From assembly GCA_030770535.1 (NCBI GenBank), contig JASVEC010000008.1, positions 496,001 through 560,000 on the forward strand: 64,000 nt of DNA, given 5' to 3'. This document shows, in pieces, positions 32,558-42,733 of the stretch; within the stretch, counting starts at the first letter, position 1, and the number at the start of each line of letters is the position of its first letter. Origin of the DNA: Batkoa obscura. Its lineage: Eukaryota; Entomophthoromycota; Entomophthoromycetes; Entomophthorales; Batkoaceae. A model generated the notes under the pieces. That model saw only the letters and a list, made by a program, of their open reading frames with translations. It ran no database searches and was not told where the DNA came from. A program made the position numbers and the translations under genes.

Positions 32558-35500
32558 TCACATTGCTGATTTGAGAAACTTGGCATGGACTCGATTATAA
32601 ATGACGCTTGTTCCTTTATGTTTAATCGAATAGCTATCATACAAGTGTTTATGTATGATTTCATATGGTCCGTCCCATTTCAGTGCCAGTTTATTTTTTC
32701 TAGGTTGGTTGTAGGAAGGATACAAATAAACAATATCTCCTACCTTGAAAGTGGCTAGACTAGGAAGTCTGGACATATCTTGCTGATACCTCTTTATCTT
32801 CGAATCTGTTAATGCGTTAAAGGCTTCAACTTGGATAGCTATCAATTTTTTTGTTAGTTTAGCCAAGTATATGTCAGGGCTTATCTCGCCTTGTTTAGCG
32901 ATTAAAGGGGCAAAAGATATGGGGAGCCCAGGGTGTCTCCCATAAAGCATAATAAAAGGAGACTTTTTAGTAATACTGTGTACTGAATATCTATATGCTA
33001 AAATAGCGGAATGTAGATATTCATCCCAACAGCTAGTTTTGTCAAAAGCTAGTTTTCTTAGTATACGTATTAGTGTACCGTTTACTCTCTCAACCATTCC
33101 ATTAGTTTCTGGATGATACGGAGCTGCAGTAGAATGTCTTATGGCCATTAGTCTGGCTAATTTTGGGAGAACTAGATTAACAAAATTGGCAGCATTATCG
33201 GTAAGTATCACCTGTGGGCTTCCATGTCTACAAATAATATCTTCATATATAAATTTAGATATGTGGAAGGAAGTCTGGTTTGGTATTGCTCTAGCTTCAA
33301 CCCACTTAGTTAGATGGTCTATAGCTACAACGATATACTTATTTCCTCTTACTGAAGAAGCTTCACAAAGAGGGCCTATCACATCTATACTTACCGTGTG
33401 GAATGCATGTTTAGGTAAAATAAACTTGTAAGCTGTTACTTTTATCCTACTTTGTTCTCTTTTACAAACATCACAATTATTTATGAAGTCTTCTAAGTCT
33501 GGTATCATTGATTCCCAATAGCAGGAAACTTTCATGGTGTCATATGTTTTTTGGAAGGCTGAATGCCCGCAGATCACATTGTGAAACTGTTGACATGCAG
33601 ATAGCCGCGAAGAAGGCTTAATATACGGAATATATGTTCCTTTAATCTTTTTGTACAATGCATTACTTTTGACAATGATATTCTGGGCATTTTTCTCAAG
33701 CCATTGTTTAAGCTCAGGTTGTTGTTGCGGCCACTTATTTTTATTACCCAATAGGTTGTACAGATCATCATCTATGGGGGTGGCTAGACAGATCCTGGGT
33801 AACCTACTAAGCCCATCTGCATTTTGGTGATCTTTACCTGGCTTATATACTATATCAAAACTATACGATTGTAGTTTTAGAGCCCACCTAGCTAGACGTC
33901 CTTCAGGATTAGTGATTGAATATAACCACTTTAGGGAAACATGGTCGGTAATAACAGTAAAGTGAGTGCCATAGATATACGGTCTAAATGCCTTTATAGC
34001 ATGAATAATTGCAAGGCATTCCTTCTCTGTCGTAGTGTAATTCCTCTCATGCTTCGATAAGGTTCTAGAGGTATAAGCTATTGGATGCTCGCAGTTGTCA
34101 TCATCCAGTTGACTTAAAACACCTCCAACTGCCGTTAGGCTAGCGTCGGTATGCAGGGAGAAGGGCTTTGAGAAATTTGGAAACATCAACACTGGGGCGT
34201 TAAGCAGCTTATCGCGAAGTTCTTCAAAGGCTTGTTGGTGTTCTTCTTTCCATTGAAACTTGACTTCTTTCTTTAACAATTGGAATAGTGGAGTGGCTAA
34301 GTTCGAAAAATCTTTTATAAATCTTCGGTAGTAATTCATTAGTCCGAGGAATACTTGTACTTCTCTCATCGTAGTTGGGGGGAAAAGCTCTTTTACTGCA
34401 TCTAATTTATTAGGAATAGGAGCTAAACCTTTGTCAGAGACCTTGTAGCCTAAAAATTCCAGACTAGTTTGGAAAAATGAGCATTTTTTTGGCTTTAACT
34501 TTAAGTTAGCTTGGCGAAGACGTTCGAATACTGCTTTAAGGTGATTTAGGTGATCCACGAAAGTCTTCGAGAACACATTCAAGTCGTCTAAGTAAATTAG
34601 TACACATGAGAGCTTAAGATCACCTAGTGTATTATCCATAAGACGTTGGAATGTAGCAGGAGCGTTTGAAAGGCCTTGTGGCATCCTCGTTGGTTGAAAT
34701 AGTCCTTCGGAAGTAATCAAAGCGCATTTCTCTTGGTCTTCCGGATCCATTTCTACCTGCCAGTATCCTGAGATTAGATCCATTGCTGAAAAGTATTTTG
34801 CACCTTGTAAGCGGTCAACAGCATCATCTATTCTGGGTAGTGGATATACATCCTTCTTTGTGATTTTGTTGAGTTTCCTATAGTCCATAACTACTCTATT
34901 AGTTCCATCTTTTTTCTTAACAATCATAAGGGGAGAGGCCCATGGACTATTTGAAGGGATAATCAAACCTAATCTTAAAAGTTTTTGGACTTCTTCTCGT
35001 TCTGCCTTAAGTTCAGACTGAGATTTACGATATGCTTTAGTTGCAACAGGTAGTGAATCACATGTATATACTTTATGTTTAGTATTGCGGGCACAGCCAA
35101 TATCTTCTTCTGAAGTTGCAAAGACGTCTTTATATTCTTCCAGCAATTTATAAAATTGAAGTTGTTCATCTGGGTTTAGATGTTTAATAGTGTCTTTCTC
35201 AACAAACAGGGTTTGGTTATTAGGGGCTTCTTCATAAATTTGGAATTCTTCTAGTGTTGCAAATTTACTGAAAGTATTAATCACAATGTTATTTTCTACG
35301 TGGATTGTACCAACCTGTTGACCTCTAGAGATTTTGATATCTTTTTCGGTAATGTTGGCAAGCAGTAGTTTTATAGTCTCATTCATGTTATTACCTAAAA
35401 TCCCGGGCATAGTTAGAGGTTCTAATCTTGAAACACTTTCTATACTGTATATAGATAGATGGAACTCCTTAGGTACCCATAATGAGATTTCGGTGTCTAG

Positions 35501-36316
35501 TACTACCTGTGATTTAGGCGGTATTAGTAAGTTCTTAGGGGAAATAATGGGGATTCCAGACTGCTTATATGCTATATCTGGATATTGATAAATCACAGAT
35601 TCTAATCCGCAGAGAGTAACGTCAACTGATTTATTGTTAGTCCGATAGCTCATTATACGACAGTCAGGAGTTTTGTTGCTTATGTTGTTAATGGTTAGGT
35701 TCCTTGGCTTATTGTAGTACATTGGAATGGATTGATCTAATACTTTTAAGATATTTTGATCGTACAATAATTGGCAACCATGTTTCACAAAGAATTCGGT
35801 GCCTAGGAGGAAGTCGTAACCTTCGCTTTCCAACACTATCGCTGGAAAGGCTAAAGTTAGCTTTCCAAACTTAATAGGGATTGATGAGTATGCTCCTAGT
35901 GCCGTGACGGTTCCGGTTCCGGCTGTACCGAAGGTGTCCGAACAATCTATATCCGGTTTAAAGGGTAATCGTTTTACCAGACGACTCGATATGAAATTGA
36001 TGGGAGCTCCGCTATCTAATATTATACGCACATTTTTTTTGTAAATCGACGCATTAATGTAAGTACAATCGGTGGAGTTGGCTTTGGCATCGAGGTTTAC
36101 TAAGAGGATCTGTTTATTTGGATTCTGATATTCTCTAATGATGTTTCTAAATGCAATTGCTAAGTCTGATTCTCCAGTTAGGATTTTGTCTAGAGGAATT
36201 GGGATGGTAACATTAGTTAACCACTGGTGTGTATTATCTAGTTCACTTTGTGTAAGGGACAGTTTGGATAAATCGGATAATTGTGAAATGTAAGGTTTAG
36301 CAATTTCATTTATCAA
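32558..36316 (-). CDS. Retrotransposon pol (protease, RT, RNase H, integrase)
   Basis: About 1250 residues. An aspartic protease site DSGAPINFIS comes first, then reverse transcriptase with the conserved YLDDLNVFS box, RNase H beginning TDASLTAVGGVLSQ, an integrase zinc-binding domain (HSAFQKTYDTMK ... CDVCKREQ) and an integrase core with TDNAANF and PYHPETNGMVERVNGTL. The order RT before integrase defines the Ty3/gypsy group. A short C-terminal region follows the integrase (VGDIVYLYPS...WDGPYEI), typical of gypsy integrases. Part of a mobile element fossil, not a host gene. Confidence 0.93.
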   Translation of the reverse strand: MINEIAKPYISQLSDLSKLSLTQSELDNTHQWLTNVTIPIPLDKILTGESDLAIAFRNIIREYQNPNKQILLVNLDAKANSTDCTYINASIYKKNVRIILDSGAPINFISSRLVKRLPFKPDIDCSDTFGTAGTGTVTALGAYSSIPIKFGKLTLAFPAIVLESEGYDFLLGTEFFVKHGCQLLYDQNILKVLDQSIPMYYNKPRNLTINNISNKTPDCRIMSYRTNNKSVDVTLCGLESVIYQYPDIAYKQSGIPIISPKNLLIPPKSQVVLDTEISLWVPKEFHLSIYSIESVSRLEPLTMPGILGNNMNETIKLLLANITEKDIKISRGQQVGTIHVENNIVINTFSKFATLEEFQIYEEAPNNQTLFVEKDTIKHLNPDEQLQFYKLLEEYKDVFATSEEDIGCARNTKHKVYTCDSLPVATKAYRKSQSELKAEREEVQKLLRLGLIIPSNSPWASPLMIVKKKDGTNRVVMDYRKLNKITKKDVYPLPRIDDAVDRLQGAKYFSAMDLISGYWQVEMDPEDQEKCALITSEGLFQPTRMPQGLSNAPATFQRLMDNTLGDLKLSCVLIYLDDLNVFSKTFVDHLNHLKAVFERLRQANLKLKPKKCSFFQTSLEFLGYKVSDKGLAPIPNKLDAVKELFPPTTMREVQVFLGLMNYYRRFIKDFSNLATPLFQLLKKEVKFQWKEEHQQAFEELRDKLLNAPVLMFPNFSKPFSLHTDASLTAVGGVLSQLDDDNCEHPIAYTSRTLSKHERNYTTTEKECLAIIHAIKAFRPYIYGTHFTVITDHVSLKWLYSITNPEGRLARWALKLQSYSFDIVYKPGKDHQNADGLSRLPRICLATPIDDDLYNLLGNKNKWPQQQPELKQWLEKNAQNIIVKSNALYKKIKGTYIPYIKPSSRLSACQQFHNVICGHSAFQKTYDTMKVSCYWESMIPDLEDFINNCDVCKREQSRIKVTAYKFILPKHAFHTVSIDVIGPLCEASSVRGNKYIVVAIDHLTKWVEARAIPNQTSFHISKFIYEDIICRHGSPQVILTDNAANFVNLVLPKLARLMAIRHSTAAPYHPETNGMVERVNGTLIRILRKLAFDKTSCWDEYLHSAILAYRYSVHSITKKSPFIMLYGRHPGLPISFAPLIAKQGEISPDIYLAKLTKKLIAIQVEAFNALTDSKIKRYQQDMSRLPSLATFKVGDIVYLYPSYNQPRKNKLALKWDGPYEIIHKHLYDSYSIKHKGTSVIYNRVHAKFLKSAM

Positions 36317-36567
36317 GGCAGAATCAGGGGCATTGATAGAGTTATCAGGTGACTTATCAATTCGACGTGGAATGACTTTAGGAATTTCAACGACGGGAAC
36401 CTTTTTCTTCTTGGGTCTGCCACGAATTTTGGAAGGTAGTGCTAGGATGAGGGTAGAGGGGTCAAATTTTGAAAGCGTGTTAATTTCGAAGTCTAATTCA
36501 GTGCTTTCATCTGGATCAGGAGGAATTTTTGATTTCGTGGAAGGGGGATCCTCATTTACCCTCCCAC

Positions 36568-39069
36568 TTAGAAGTTTTTTGACTCGCTGTTGGGGTCAAC
36601 AAACTTTTCAGTGTCACCATCATTATAATTATAATTGAGGTGATTAACTTGTTTATTTTTGTTAAAATGTTTACTATTGCGAACATTTTTTTCAAAGTAA
36701 TATTTAAAAATACCATTTTCTGGCTTTGGTTCAATACAATTGACGGCAATATGTCCATGTTCACCACAGTTCCAGCATCCAGTAAATACTCGAGATTTAC
36801 GATGGTTGGAGTAGTGCTGTTGTGTAATGGCAAAGCAATGAAGATATTCGTTGTTGTCCGTTTCTTTATCTATATGATTAACGTATAGTTTCTTGGATTT
36901 AACTTCGCTTTTTGGACTTCCGAGGTATAGCTCTAAAATCTCTATCATCTGAGTAATATTGGTGATATTATGATGAGGGTCTAGAAAAAGACGTGCGATG
37001 TGACTTGGAAGGTTTCGTTGGAAGGCCAGGCGGAGGTCTGTAACGCTTAACTTCCCACAGGAAATTAAAGCATTAGCACGATTTTTTACGTTTGCAATGT
37101 AATTTTCAAGTTTGCTTTCATCGTCTAGTCGTAAAGATAAAAGGGCTGCCTTTTTTGCTTCCATTTTTACATCGGAATCATAGTGATCTATGAATGCCTT
37201 TTTAAAAGAGTTCCAGTTACTGCGTAAGTCATCAGGTAGGGTCATACACCAGGAAAGCTCGTTTGTTTGAAGCTGACCTAAGAGACATTGAGGGCGACAC
37301 TCGTAGGTCCAATTGTTGGCATCAAGATGAACTTCTAGCGCTTTGATGAAAGTAGTAGCAGTGATTTCATTTGGATTGAATAGGAGACTAAAATTAAACT
37401 TGGTATTAACGGGTTGGGAGCTTCTCGGATAATTGTGGGGGTATGTTGAGAAGCTATGCGGGTTTAGATTGTTACCAGAAGGTCCAGGATGGCCATAATA
37501 GGCGTCATGATTATTATGTGATATACCATAGTTATTTTGAACAGGAATCCGCTCGGGTTGTACGTAGTGAGATGAAGATTGCTCATAGGGTACATGTTGA
37601 GTGATTTTTGGAGCAATATATGGCAACTTGTTTTTGTTACTATTGTTAAAAGGATTGTCCAGGTTAACTTCAGCATAGGGTTGTACATGAGATCTTATTG
37701 GCTCAGCATTAGATCCTGTAGCAGGGTTTCTTGAGTAAATACCATCAGTAGGTGCAGTGGTCATTCTAGGAAGTAATTGAGGTGGACTTTCTCCTTTCTT
37801 GGGTTGATCATCCGGTTGTACCAAGTGAATAGAACCACGATACTTAGGGTTCATTTGATATTCAGTGTCAAGAATAGATTCTGTGGTACCATCACCTAGA
37901 TCATACATATTATATCTCGGAACATCTCTATAAGTCGAGAGTCTGGAGTGAGGTGCTGAAACAGCGATACGTTCCTTTCTACAATTACAAGAAGATGCCT
38001 TGATTTGGCTGGTATTGGAAGCTACCTTAGTTTGAAGAATAATAAGCTCTTCCTTGGTACTCTGTATATTACGCGAAATTTCTTCCCAGTCAGCCGCTGA
38101 CTGCTCTTTATCTAATCTAATTTGTTCCTTCAAATTATTATTGGAAGTGATGAGCTGGCTAATGGTGGTCACTTGTTGAGTCAGTTGTACATTACAAGCA
38201 GCTAAATCTTGTTCTAAAGCCAAGATTCTGGCATCTTTGGCTGATGCAGACGCAGGGGATTGCTCAACATAGGATAAACGATGATTATACTCGGTGAATC
38301 TAGTCATCAACGATCTATTAAGTTCTGCAAAAGTGATTTTCACTTTTCCGTCGATATCTGAGATCCTTTGAGCAGTATGGTCATTGATCTCAGTGAGGGA
38401 AAGGTTGATCTCGTCAGAGATCTTAATGAGTTCGGAATGTAAGGCAGTATCAAGCTGATGCAATTCAGCCTTGAAGTCTCCTACTTCTCTTGCCAAATCT
38501 CTATATACTTCATAACTAACAGTATCATTGAGCCTTTGGTTGAATTCATTAAACTTACTGGTATGGAATTCATTTGATGGGGTGATGACATCATTGTTTT
38601 GGTTGATGACCATGGAGAGATTATTAACCGTACCTAGAAGCGAGCTTAAAGAGGTAGACAATTCATTATTGTGAGTTGAGAGACGGTTGAGTTCACCAAC
38701 CATCTGGATGAGTTTGTTGTGCAAGAACTCTACTAAATATTGTTGAACGTGGGAAAGGGTAGGTACCGTTTGGTACTGAGCACGAAAAGTAATTTGGGTA
38801 CTGGAGCTACTACTTTGGTATTGTCTCCAAGCAGAGAGATCACCATTAAGAACGTGCATAGGAACAGCTCCATAGGTAACGACCGAGCTTACAACATGAG
38901 GAGGTAGGGCAGCTTGATTTAAAGCAGCAGTGTCTATTTCTGGGGTCAGAACACTAGCTTCTTCTTCATCACTACTACCCATGTCATATTCAGTGATAGT
39001 CAATTGTTGACGGTTATCAAGGAGATATCTTGAGTCAGCAAAATAGGGTATGAGGCTATTGTTGATCAT
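36568..39069 (-). CDS. Retrotransposon gag (capsid/nucleocapsid)
   Basis: 833 residues. The N-terminal ~370 residues form a predicted coiled coil (repeated Leu/Ile heptads with Ser/Thr/Gln), unusually long for a gypsy gag. A Pro/Asn-rich linker follows, then a capsid-like retrotrans_gag region (about 560-720, with NELSWCMTLPDDLRSNW and FIDHYDSDV), and last a CCHC zinc knuckle CWNCGEHGHIAVNC near residue 780. The gene lies directly upstream of pol on the same strand. Confidence 0.9.
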   Translation of the reverse strand: MINNSLIPYFADSRYLLDNRQQLTITEYDMGSSDEEEASVLTPEIDTAALNQAALPPHVVSSVVTYGAVPMHVLNGDLSAWRQYQSSSSSTQITFRAQYQTVPTLSHVQQYLVEFLHNKLIQMVGELNRLSTHNNELSTSLSSLLGTVNNLSMVINQNNDVITPSNEFHTSKFNEFNQRLNDTVSYEVYRDLAREVGDFKAELHQLDTALHSELIKISDEINLSLTEINDHTAQRISDIDGKVKITFAELNRSLMTRFTEYNHRLSYVEQSPASASAKDARILALEQDLAACNVQLTQQVTTISQLITSNNNLKEQIRLDKEQSAADWEEISRNIQSTKEELIILQTKVASNTSQIKASSCNCRKERIAVSAPHSRLSTYRDVPRYNMYDLGDGTTESILDTEYQMNPKYRGSIHLVQPDDQPKKGESPPQLLPRMTTAPTDGIYSRNPATGSNAEPIRSHVQPYAEVNLDNPFNNSNKNKLPYIAPKITQHVPYEQSSSHYVQPERIPVQNNYGISHNNHDAYYGHPGPSGNNLNPHSFSTYPHNYPRSSQPVNTKFNFSLLFNPNEITATTFIKALEVHLDANNWTYECRPQCLLGQLQTNELSWCMTLPDDLRSNWNSFKKAFIDHYDSDVKMEAKKAALLSLRLDDESKLENYIANVKNRANALISCGKLSVTDLRLAFQRNLPSHIARLFLDPHHNITNITQMIEILELYLGSPKSEVKSKKLYVNHIDKETDNNEYLHCFAITQQHYSNHRKSRVFTGCWNCGEHGHIAVNCIEPKPENGIFKYYFEKNVRNSKHFNKNKQVNHLNYNYNDGDTEKFVDPNSESKNF

Positions 39070-39187
39070 AGTCTGTGAATTAAGGGGATTGGAGGGTTGG
39101 GGTGGTTACGCGGTAAGAACCGTAAAGGAAAGGCTATAAAGGCTACCTAGTGTAGTTATAGGAGCTTTCCCAGCTATGAGCGCCAAG

Positions 39188-39653
39188 TGTGAAAGTTGAT
39201 ACTTAGTGGCCGAAGTTAAAAGCTACTCTTGCTTAATTAACTTGCCTTGAGTCGAAGGGTCTTAGTTTATATAACTAAGGTAGACTTAACTTAATAGAAA
39301 TAGTATGTAGTAAGCTACAAATTATGTAAAACAAATACAATGGAAGATACTACTATAAAATCTATATCAGATGTTGTCAGAAAGACTTAGTGACTTTATT
39401 AATGATACGTTATCAGGGAGTAATCCAATTAAAAAAACCTGGAGTTATCATATTGAAGAATCTCTTTTATACTCCAATAAATATGGATATTAATACGAGA
39501 GGATGTTATTCCTTGCAATATGAAGTTAGAAATTCTCGCAGCAAATCAAAATAAGGGACTCTGACTTGATTGTATTTGAACTTGAGAACACAGCAACTTA
39601 AGTGATTGTTGCGTTATAATCAATCCGAGAGCTAAATAAAGCAATATTTCACA
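39188..39653 (-). repeat. 5' LTR of the Ty3/gypsy element
   Basis: 466 bp. Near-identical to the LTR at 32005-32471, which argues for a recent insertion. Confidence 0.93.
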
Positions 39654-42183
39654 AAGGGAAACAGGAAATAAAAACCAACAAGTAGCATTATTATCGACTA
39701 TAGCTTCAGTATATTCTTTTGATGAATGTAAAAGCTTTGGATTTAATATAAGTAAAAATCAATATGATTATTCAAAAATAATTAATAATAATAAAATACC
39801 AACGTTACGACCTACTATCAAAAATACAAAAAAAATTAAAGATGAGCAAATCGAGATTATTATACAATATTTACTTGATAATTCAAATATTTCATCAAGA
39901 TTCAATAAAAAAAATAATGATAATAAATATTCGTCAGATAATATATATATATTAAATAAAAGTAGAAGAATGATATACAGTAAGTATCTTAATGATTTAA
40001 AAGATAAAGCAGTAGCTAGGTCAACATTTTTCAAATATATACCAAATAAATTTAAAAATCCAGCAAGAAAAACAGATTTATGTAATATATGTGCCCAGTA
40101 TACAGTTAGAAAAAAGCTATTTGAAAATAAAATAAATACGACAGAAAATAAGGCAGAGATAGAGGAATCTTTTAATAAAGAAAAAAGGTTATATAAATTA
40201 CATGAATTTTGTGTTGATACTCAAAAAAACATACTTAATGAAACTATTGAAAAATTAAATAATAGAAGTTGTATAATAATTTTAGACTTTAAACAAAATA
40301 TGGAAATAGGAACGAGACCAGATCCAATAAACTTAGATCATTATAACAAACAAGCTATATCAGTATTGGGGTTTGGCGTTTTGTATTTAAAAAATGATAA
40401 AACAATAGGCAAAGTTTATTTTGATTATTTATCTGAAATATTAAATCATGATTCAGCATATGCAGGAGATTGTTTAGTTGATTTAATATCTAAAGAGCTT
40501 TTATTTAAAAAGTTTACAAAAATTAATATATGGGCAGATACAGGATATCATTTTAAATCTCAAGAGTTTTTACATTATGTATTTGAAGAAATTCATAAAA
40601 TAAATAGTAGTTTAAATATTGATCTTAATTTTTTGCTGAGCATCATGGAAAAAGTATAGTTGACGGGCATTTTGGAAATCTTTCACAGTGGAAAAATAGT
40701 CTTGAAGCATTAGGTAAAATAGAAGATATTGATCAATTAATTTCAAAATGAGATTTTTGTTTGTGAAAATAATAGATTTAATAACTCAACTGTCAATAAT
40801 GGGCAAATAAATATAATTTTTAAAAAGTATGAAAGAAACAAAGATACAAAAAAAATAATAAAAATACAAGGTATTAAAAAGTATTTACATTTTATTAAAC
40901 GTGGTAATAAACTACAATGTTATCCAGTATCTGATAGATCAAAAAAAAGCGACATAACTCCAATTAAAGTTATAGAGTCTATAGAGGATAGAAAAATTAA
41001 GAGATCAACCCTAGCTTATCTTACAAAAATAACTGAAAATTTAAAAGTTTCAATATTTAGTAAGCAAGTAAGTAGCTTATTAGATGATAGAAAGCAATTA
41101 TTAAATGTTGATATTACTTAAATTATTGATAGCTAAGTTAATAAATAGTCAAAGAGCAAGTAGTTGTAATAATAAGTAAAAACTATTATTATACTGCTTG
41201 TATTACATAGGGATGGTTAATTATAGCTTTGGAGCTAACCACTCCCTCCCATGCAGCTATTTATTAACTTAGCGATATATTAATAATGTAATTATAACAT
41301 TAAAATAATTTATTCATTTGATAGCAAATCTGCAGTGTTGAATATAAAACAGTTAATAATAAATATTTCTTAATAAAGTTATATAAAAGTATATATTTAT
41401 TTACATATTACAACTTTGACTAATATCACTACACAGGCTATATTAGTAAAATCTTTACTAATCCAGGAATTTATATTAAATTTAATAAAAATTCCGCTAA
41501 TTGACAATATAAATATTTAAAAATTGGATAAAAAAATGAAACCAATTCGGACACCCCCATTTCACATTTTATAAAAATAACAGAAAATTTAAAAGTTTTA
41601 ATATTTACTAAACAACTAAGCAGTTTATTAAATAATAGAAATCAATTATTGAATGTTAATATTACTTAAGTTATTGATAGCTAAGTTAATAAATAGTCAA
41701 AAAGCAATTAGTTATAATAATAAATAAAAGCTTTTATTATATTGATTGTATTATATAAAGATAGTCAATTATAGTTTTAAAGCTAACCATTCCCTCCAAT
41801 CCAGCTATTTATTAACTTAATAATATATTAATAATGTAATTATAGTATTAAAATAATTTATTTATTCAATAGAAATCTGCAATATTGGCTATAAAGCAGC
41901 TGGTAATAAATATTTCTTAATAAAGTTTTATAAAACATGTATTTATTTACATATTACAACTTTGATTAATATTAATATATAAGCTATATTAGTGAAAGCC
42001 TTGCTAATCCAGGAATTTGTATTAAATTTAGTAAAAATCCTTTTAACTTACAATATAAATTATAATAAAATTTAAAACTGTGTTAAATACTTTTGCTTCT
42101 TAATAAAGAATTTATTTTTATAGAATTTTAAGCAAGTTTTTTGAAAATTGGATAAAAAAAATGAAACCAATTCGGACATCCCC

Positions 42184-42693
42184 TAGTAAAAGTTTTTTAT
42201 TTCAGTATCCTATGGTTTCTCTCAATTTCATGTTGAATAAAAAGTGAAAAAATAATAAACAAAAAAAGTTACACATTATCTTTTGAACTTTTTAGCTATT
42301 AAAATTTTTATATCACTTACTCAGTTTTATCTACAACTGTATTAGATCACAAGGCACAATAAGAATAATATTTTAACTAAAAATTTAGTTAATGAGGAGA
42401 AATGAAAACTTAACCAACCAATCTAAAAGAGCTTGAAAGTAAAATTACATTACTTTCTGAGTCACACAACAGCTTTGAATGCACTGCCTCAACAAACTGA
42501 CCTTAGATTAAATCTAAACCTCGGCATATATGTAATAAATCCCATTAATCATTTACTAAATAAATTTAATTCCTCCATTTTAATCTTATAATCAGGGAGA
42601 AACTAGTAACCAAATAATCTAACTTGACTTAGGTTGAAGCGTATTACATGCGTCATCAGCGTATAAAAAATTATAATAAACTAATTATCAAGG
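42184..42693. other. Spacer, nothing recognised
   Basis: Between the transposon stack and the peptidase promoter. No frame or repeat is supported. Confidence 0.45.
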
Positions 42694-42701
42694 TATAAAA
42701 G
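42694..42701 (+). promoter_or_regulatory. TATA box of the M28 peptidase gene
   Basis: TATAAAAG, 40 nt before the ATG at 42734. Confidence 0.55.
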
Positions 42702-42733
42702 CCAAAAAAAGTTCATGACCTTTAGTTTAAAAC

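Larger units (their letters stand above)
32005..39653 (-). mobile_element. Ty3/gypsy LTR retrotransposon, looks whole
   Basis: About 7.65 kb on the minus strand, inserted in transposon copy 2 with target duplication AAGG (32001-32004 and 39654-39657). Flanking LTRs of ~466 bp are nearly identical, so the insertion is recent. Parts in order along the minus strand: 5' LTR, a short leader with a TGG-type candidate primer-binding site just inside it (about 39174-39186), gag, pol with protease, reverse transcriptase, RNase H and integrase (Ty3/gypsy order), a purine-rich tract (AGGGAGGGAAA, about 32472-32483) and 3' LTR. Both reading frames are long and open, and no envelope gene is seen. Solo LTRs of the same family lie at 6673, 7490, 7672, 16776 and 53123. 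Confidence 0.93.
31769..41121 (+). pseudogene. DDE-type transposase of copy 2, split by a retrotransposon
   Basis: The N-terminal part (31769-32004, MQAFITKLRNGISKDF...) is separated from the rest (39654-41121) by the retrotransposon. Recognisable parts: a zinc-finger-like KTDLCNICAQY, LDFKQNMEIG with a candidate first catalytic Asp, ISVLGFGVLYL, INIWADTGYHFKSQEFLHY with the second Asp, and, by comparison with copy 3, AEHHGKSIVDGHFG with the third acid. A 1-nt loss in the T run near 40635, relative to copy 3, ends the main frame at 40659, and further changes follow to the shared TAA at 41119-41121. The pattern resembles transposases seen in zygomycete fungi. I do not know the formal superfamily. 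Not functional as it stands. Confidence 0.75.
31112..41558 (+). mobile_element. DNA transposon, copy 2
   Basis: Starts GGGGGTGTCCGAATTGG and ends CCAATTCGGACACCCCC, perfect 17-bp inverted termini, flanked by the 4-bp duplication ATTT (31108-31111 and 41559-41562) inside an LTR. Without the retrotransposon at 32005-39653 it is about 2.8 kb. It has a (TTTTA)n tract at 31250-31302, an old LTR piece at 31318-31676 and a transposase gene. After the gene the 3' region includes an inverted repeat around 41128-41275 (AGCTAAGTTAATAAATAG and its complement). Superfamily not certain: the 4-bp target duplication and fungal occurrence would suit Sola-type elements, as inference only. Confidence 0.88.
30604..41566 (-). 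mobile_element. LTR (subfamily B) inside copy 1, split by copy 2
   Basis: LTR sequence runs from 30604 (with a second LTR-like start, TGTGAAAG, at 30634) to 31111. The last four bases of its ending, TTTCACA, resume at 41563-41566 after transposon copy 2. Fossil LTR, no internal region of its own. It carries the subfamily B segment also seen at 16776-17256. Confidence 0.78.
29352..42183 (+). mobile_element. DNA transposon, copy 1 (outermost layer of nested stack)
   Basis: The left end GGGGATGTCCAAATTAGTTTC and right end ATGAAACCAATTCGGACATC-CCC are terminal inverted repeats. The flanks are TAAT (29348-29351) and TAGT (42184-42187), a 4-bp duplication with one change. The element itself occupies 29352-30603 and 41567-42183. 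Between these lies an LTR that in turn holds transposon copy 2. A MITE sits at 29538-29634. The transposase region is degenerate and about 700 bp of its middle, relative to copy 2, is missing at the LTR junction. This is the oldest layer, by its decay. Confidence 0.82.

Noticed and set aside
33141-36888. Several 60-100-codon frames within the retrotransposon
   Set aside because: Alternate-frame shadows of gag and pol.
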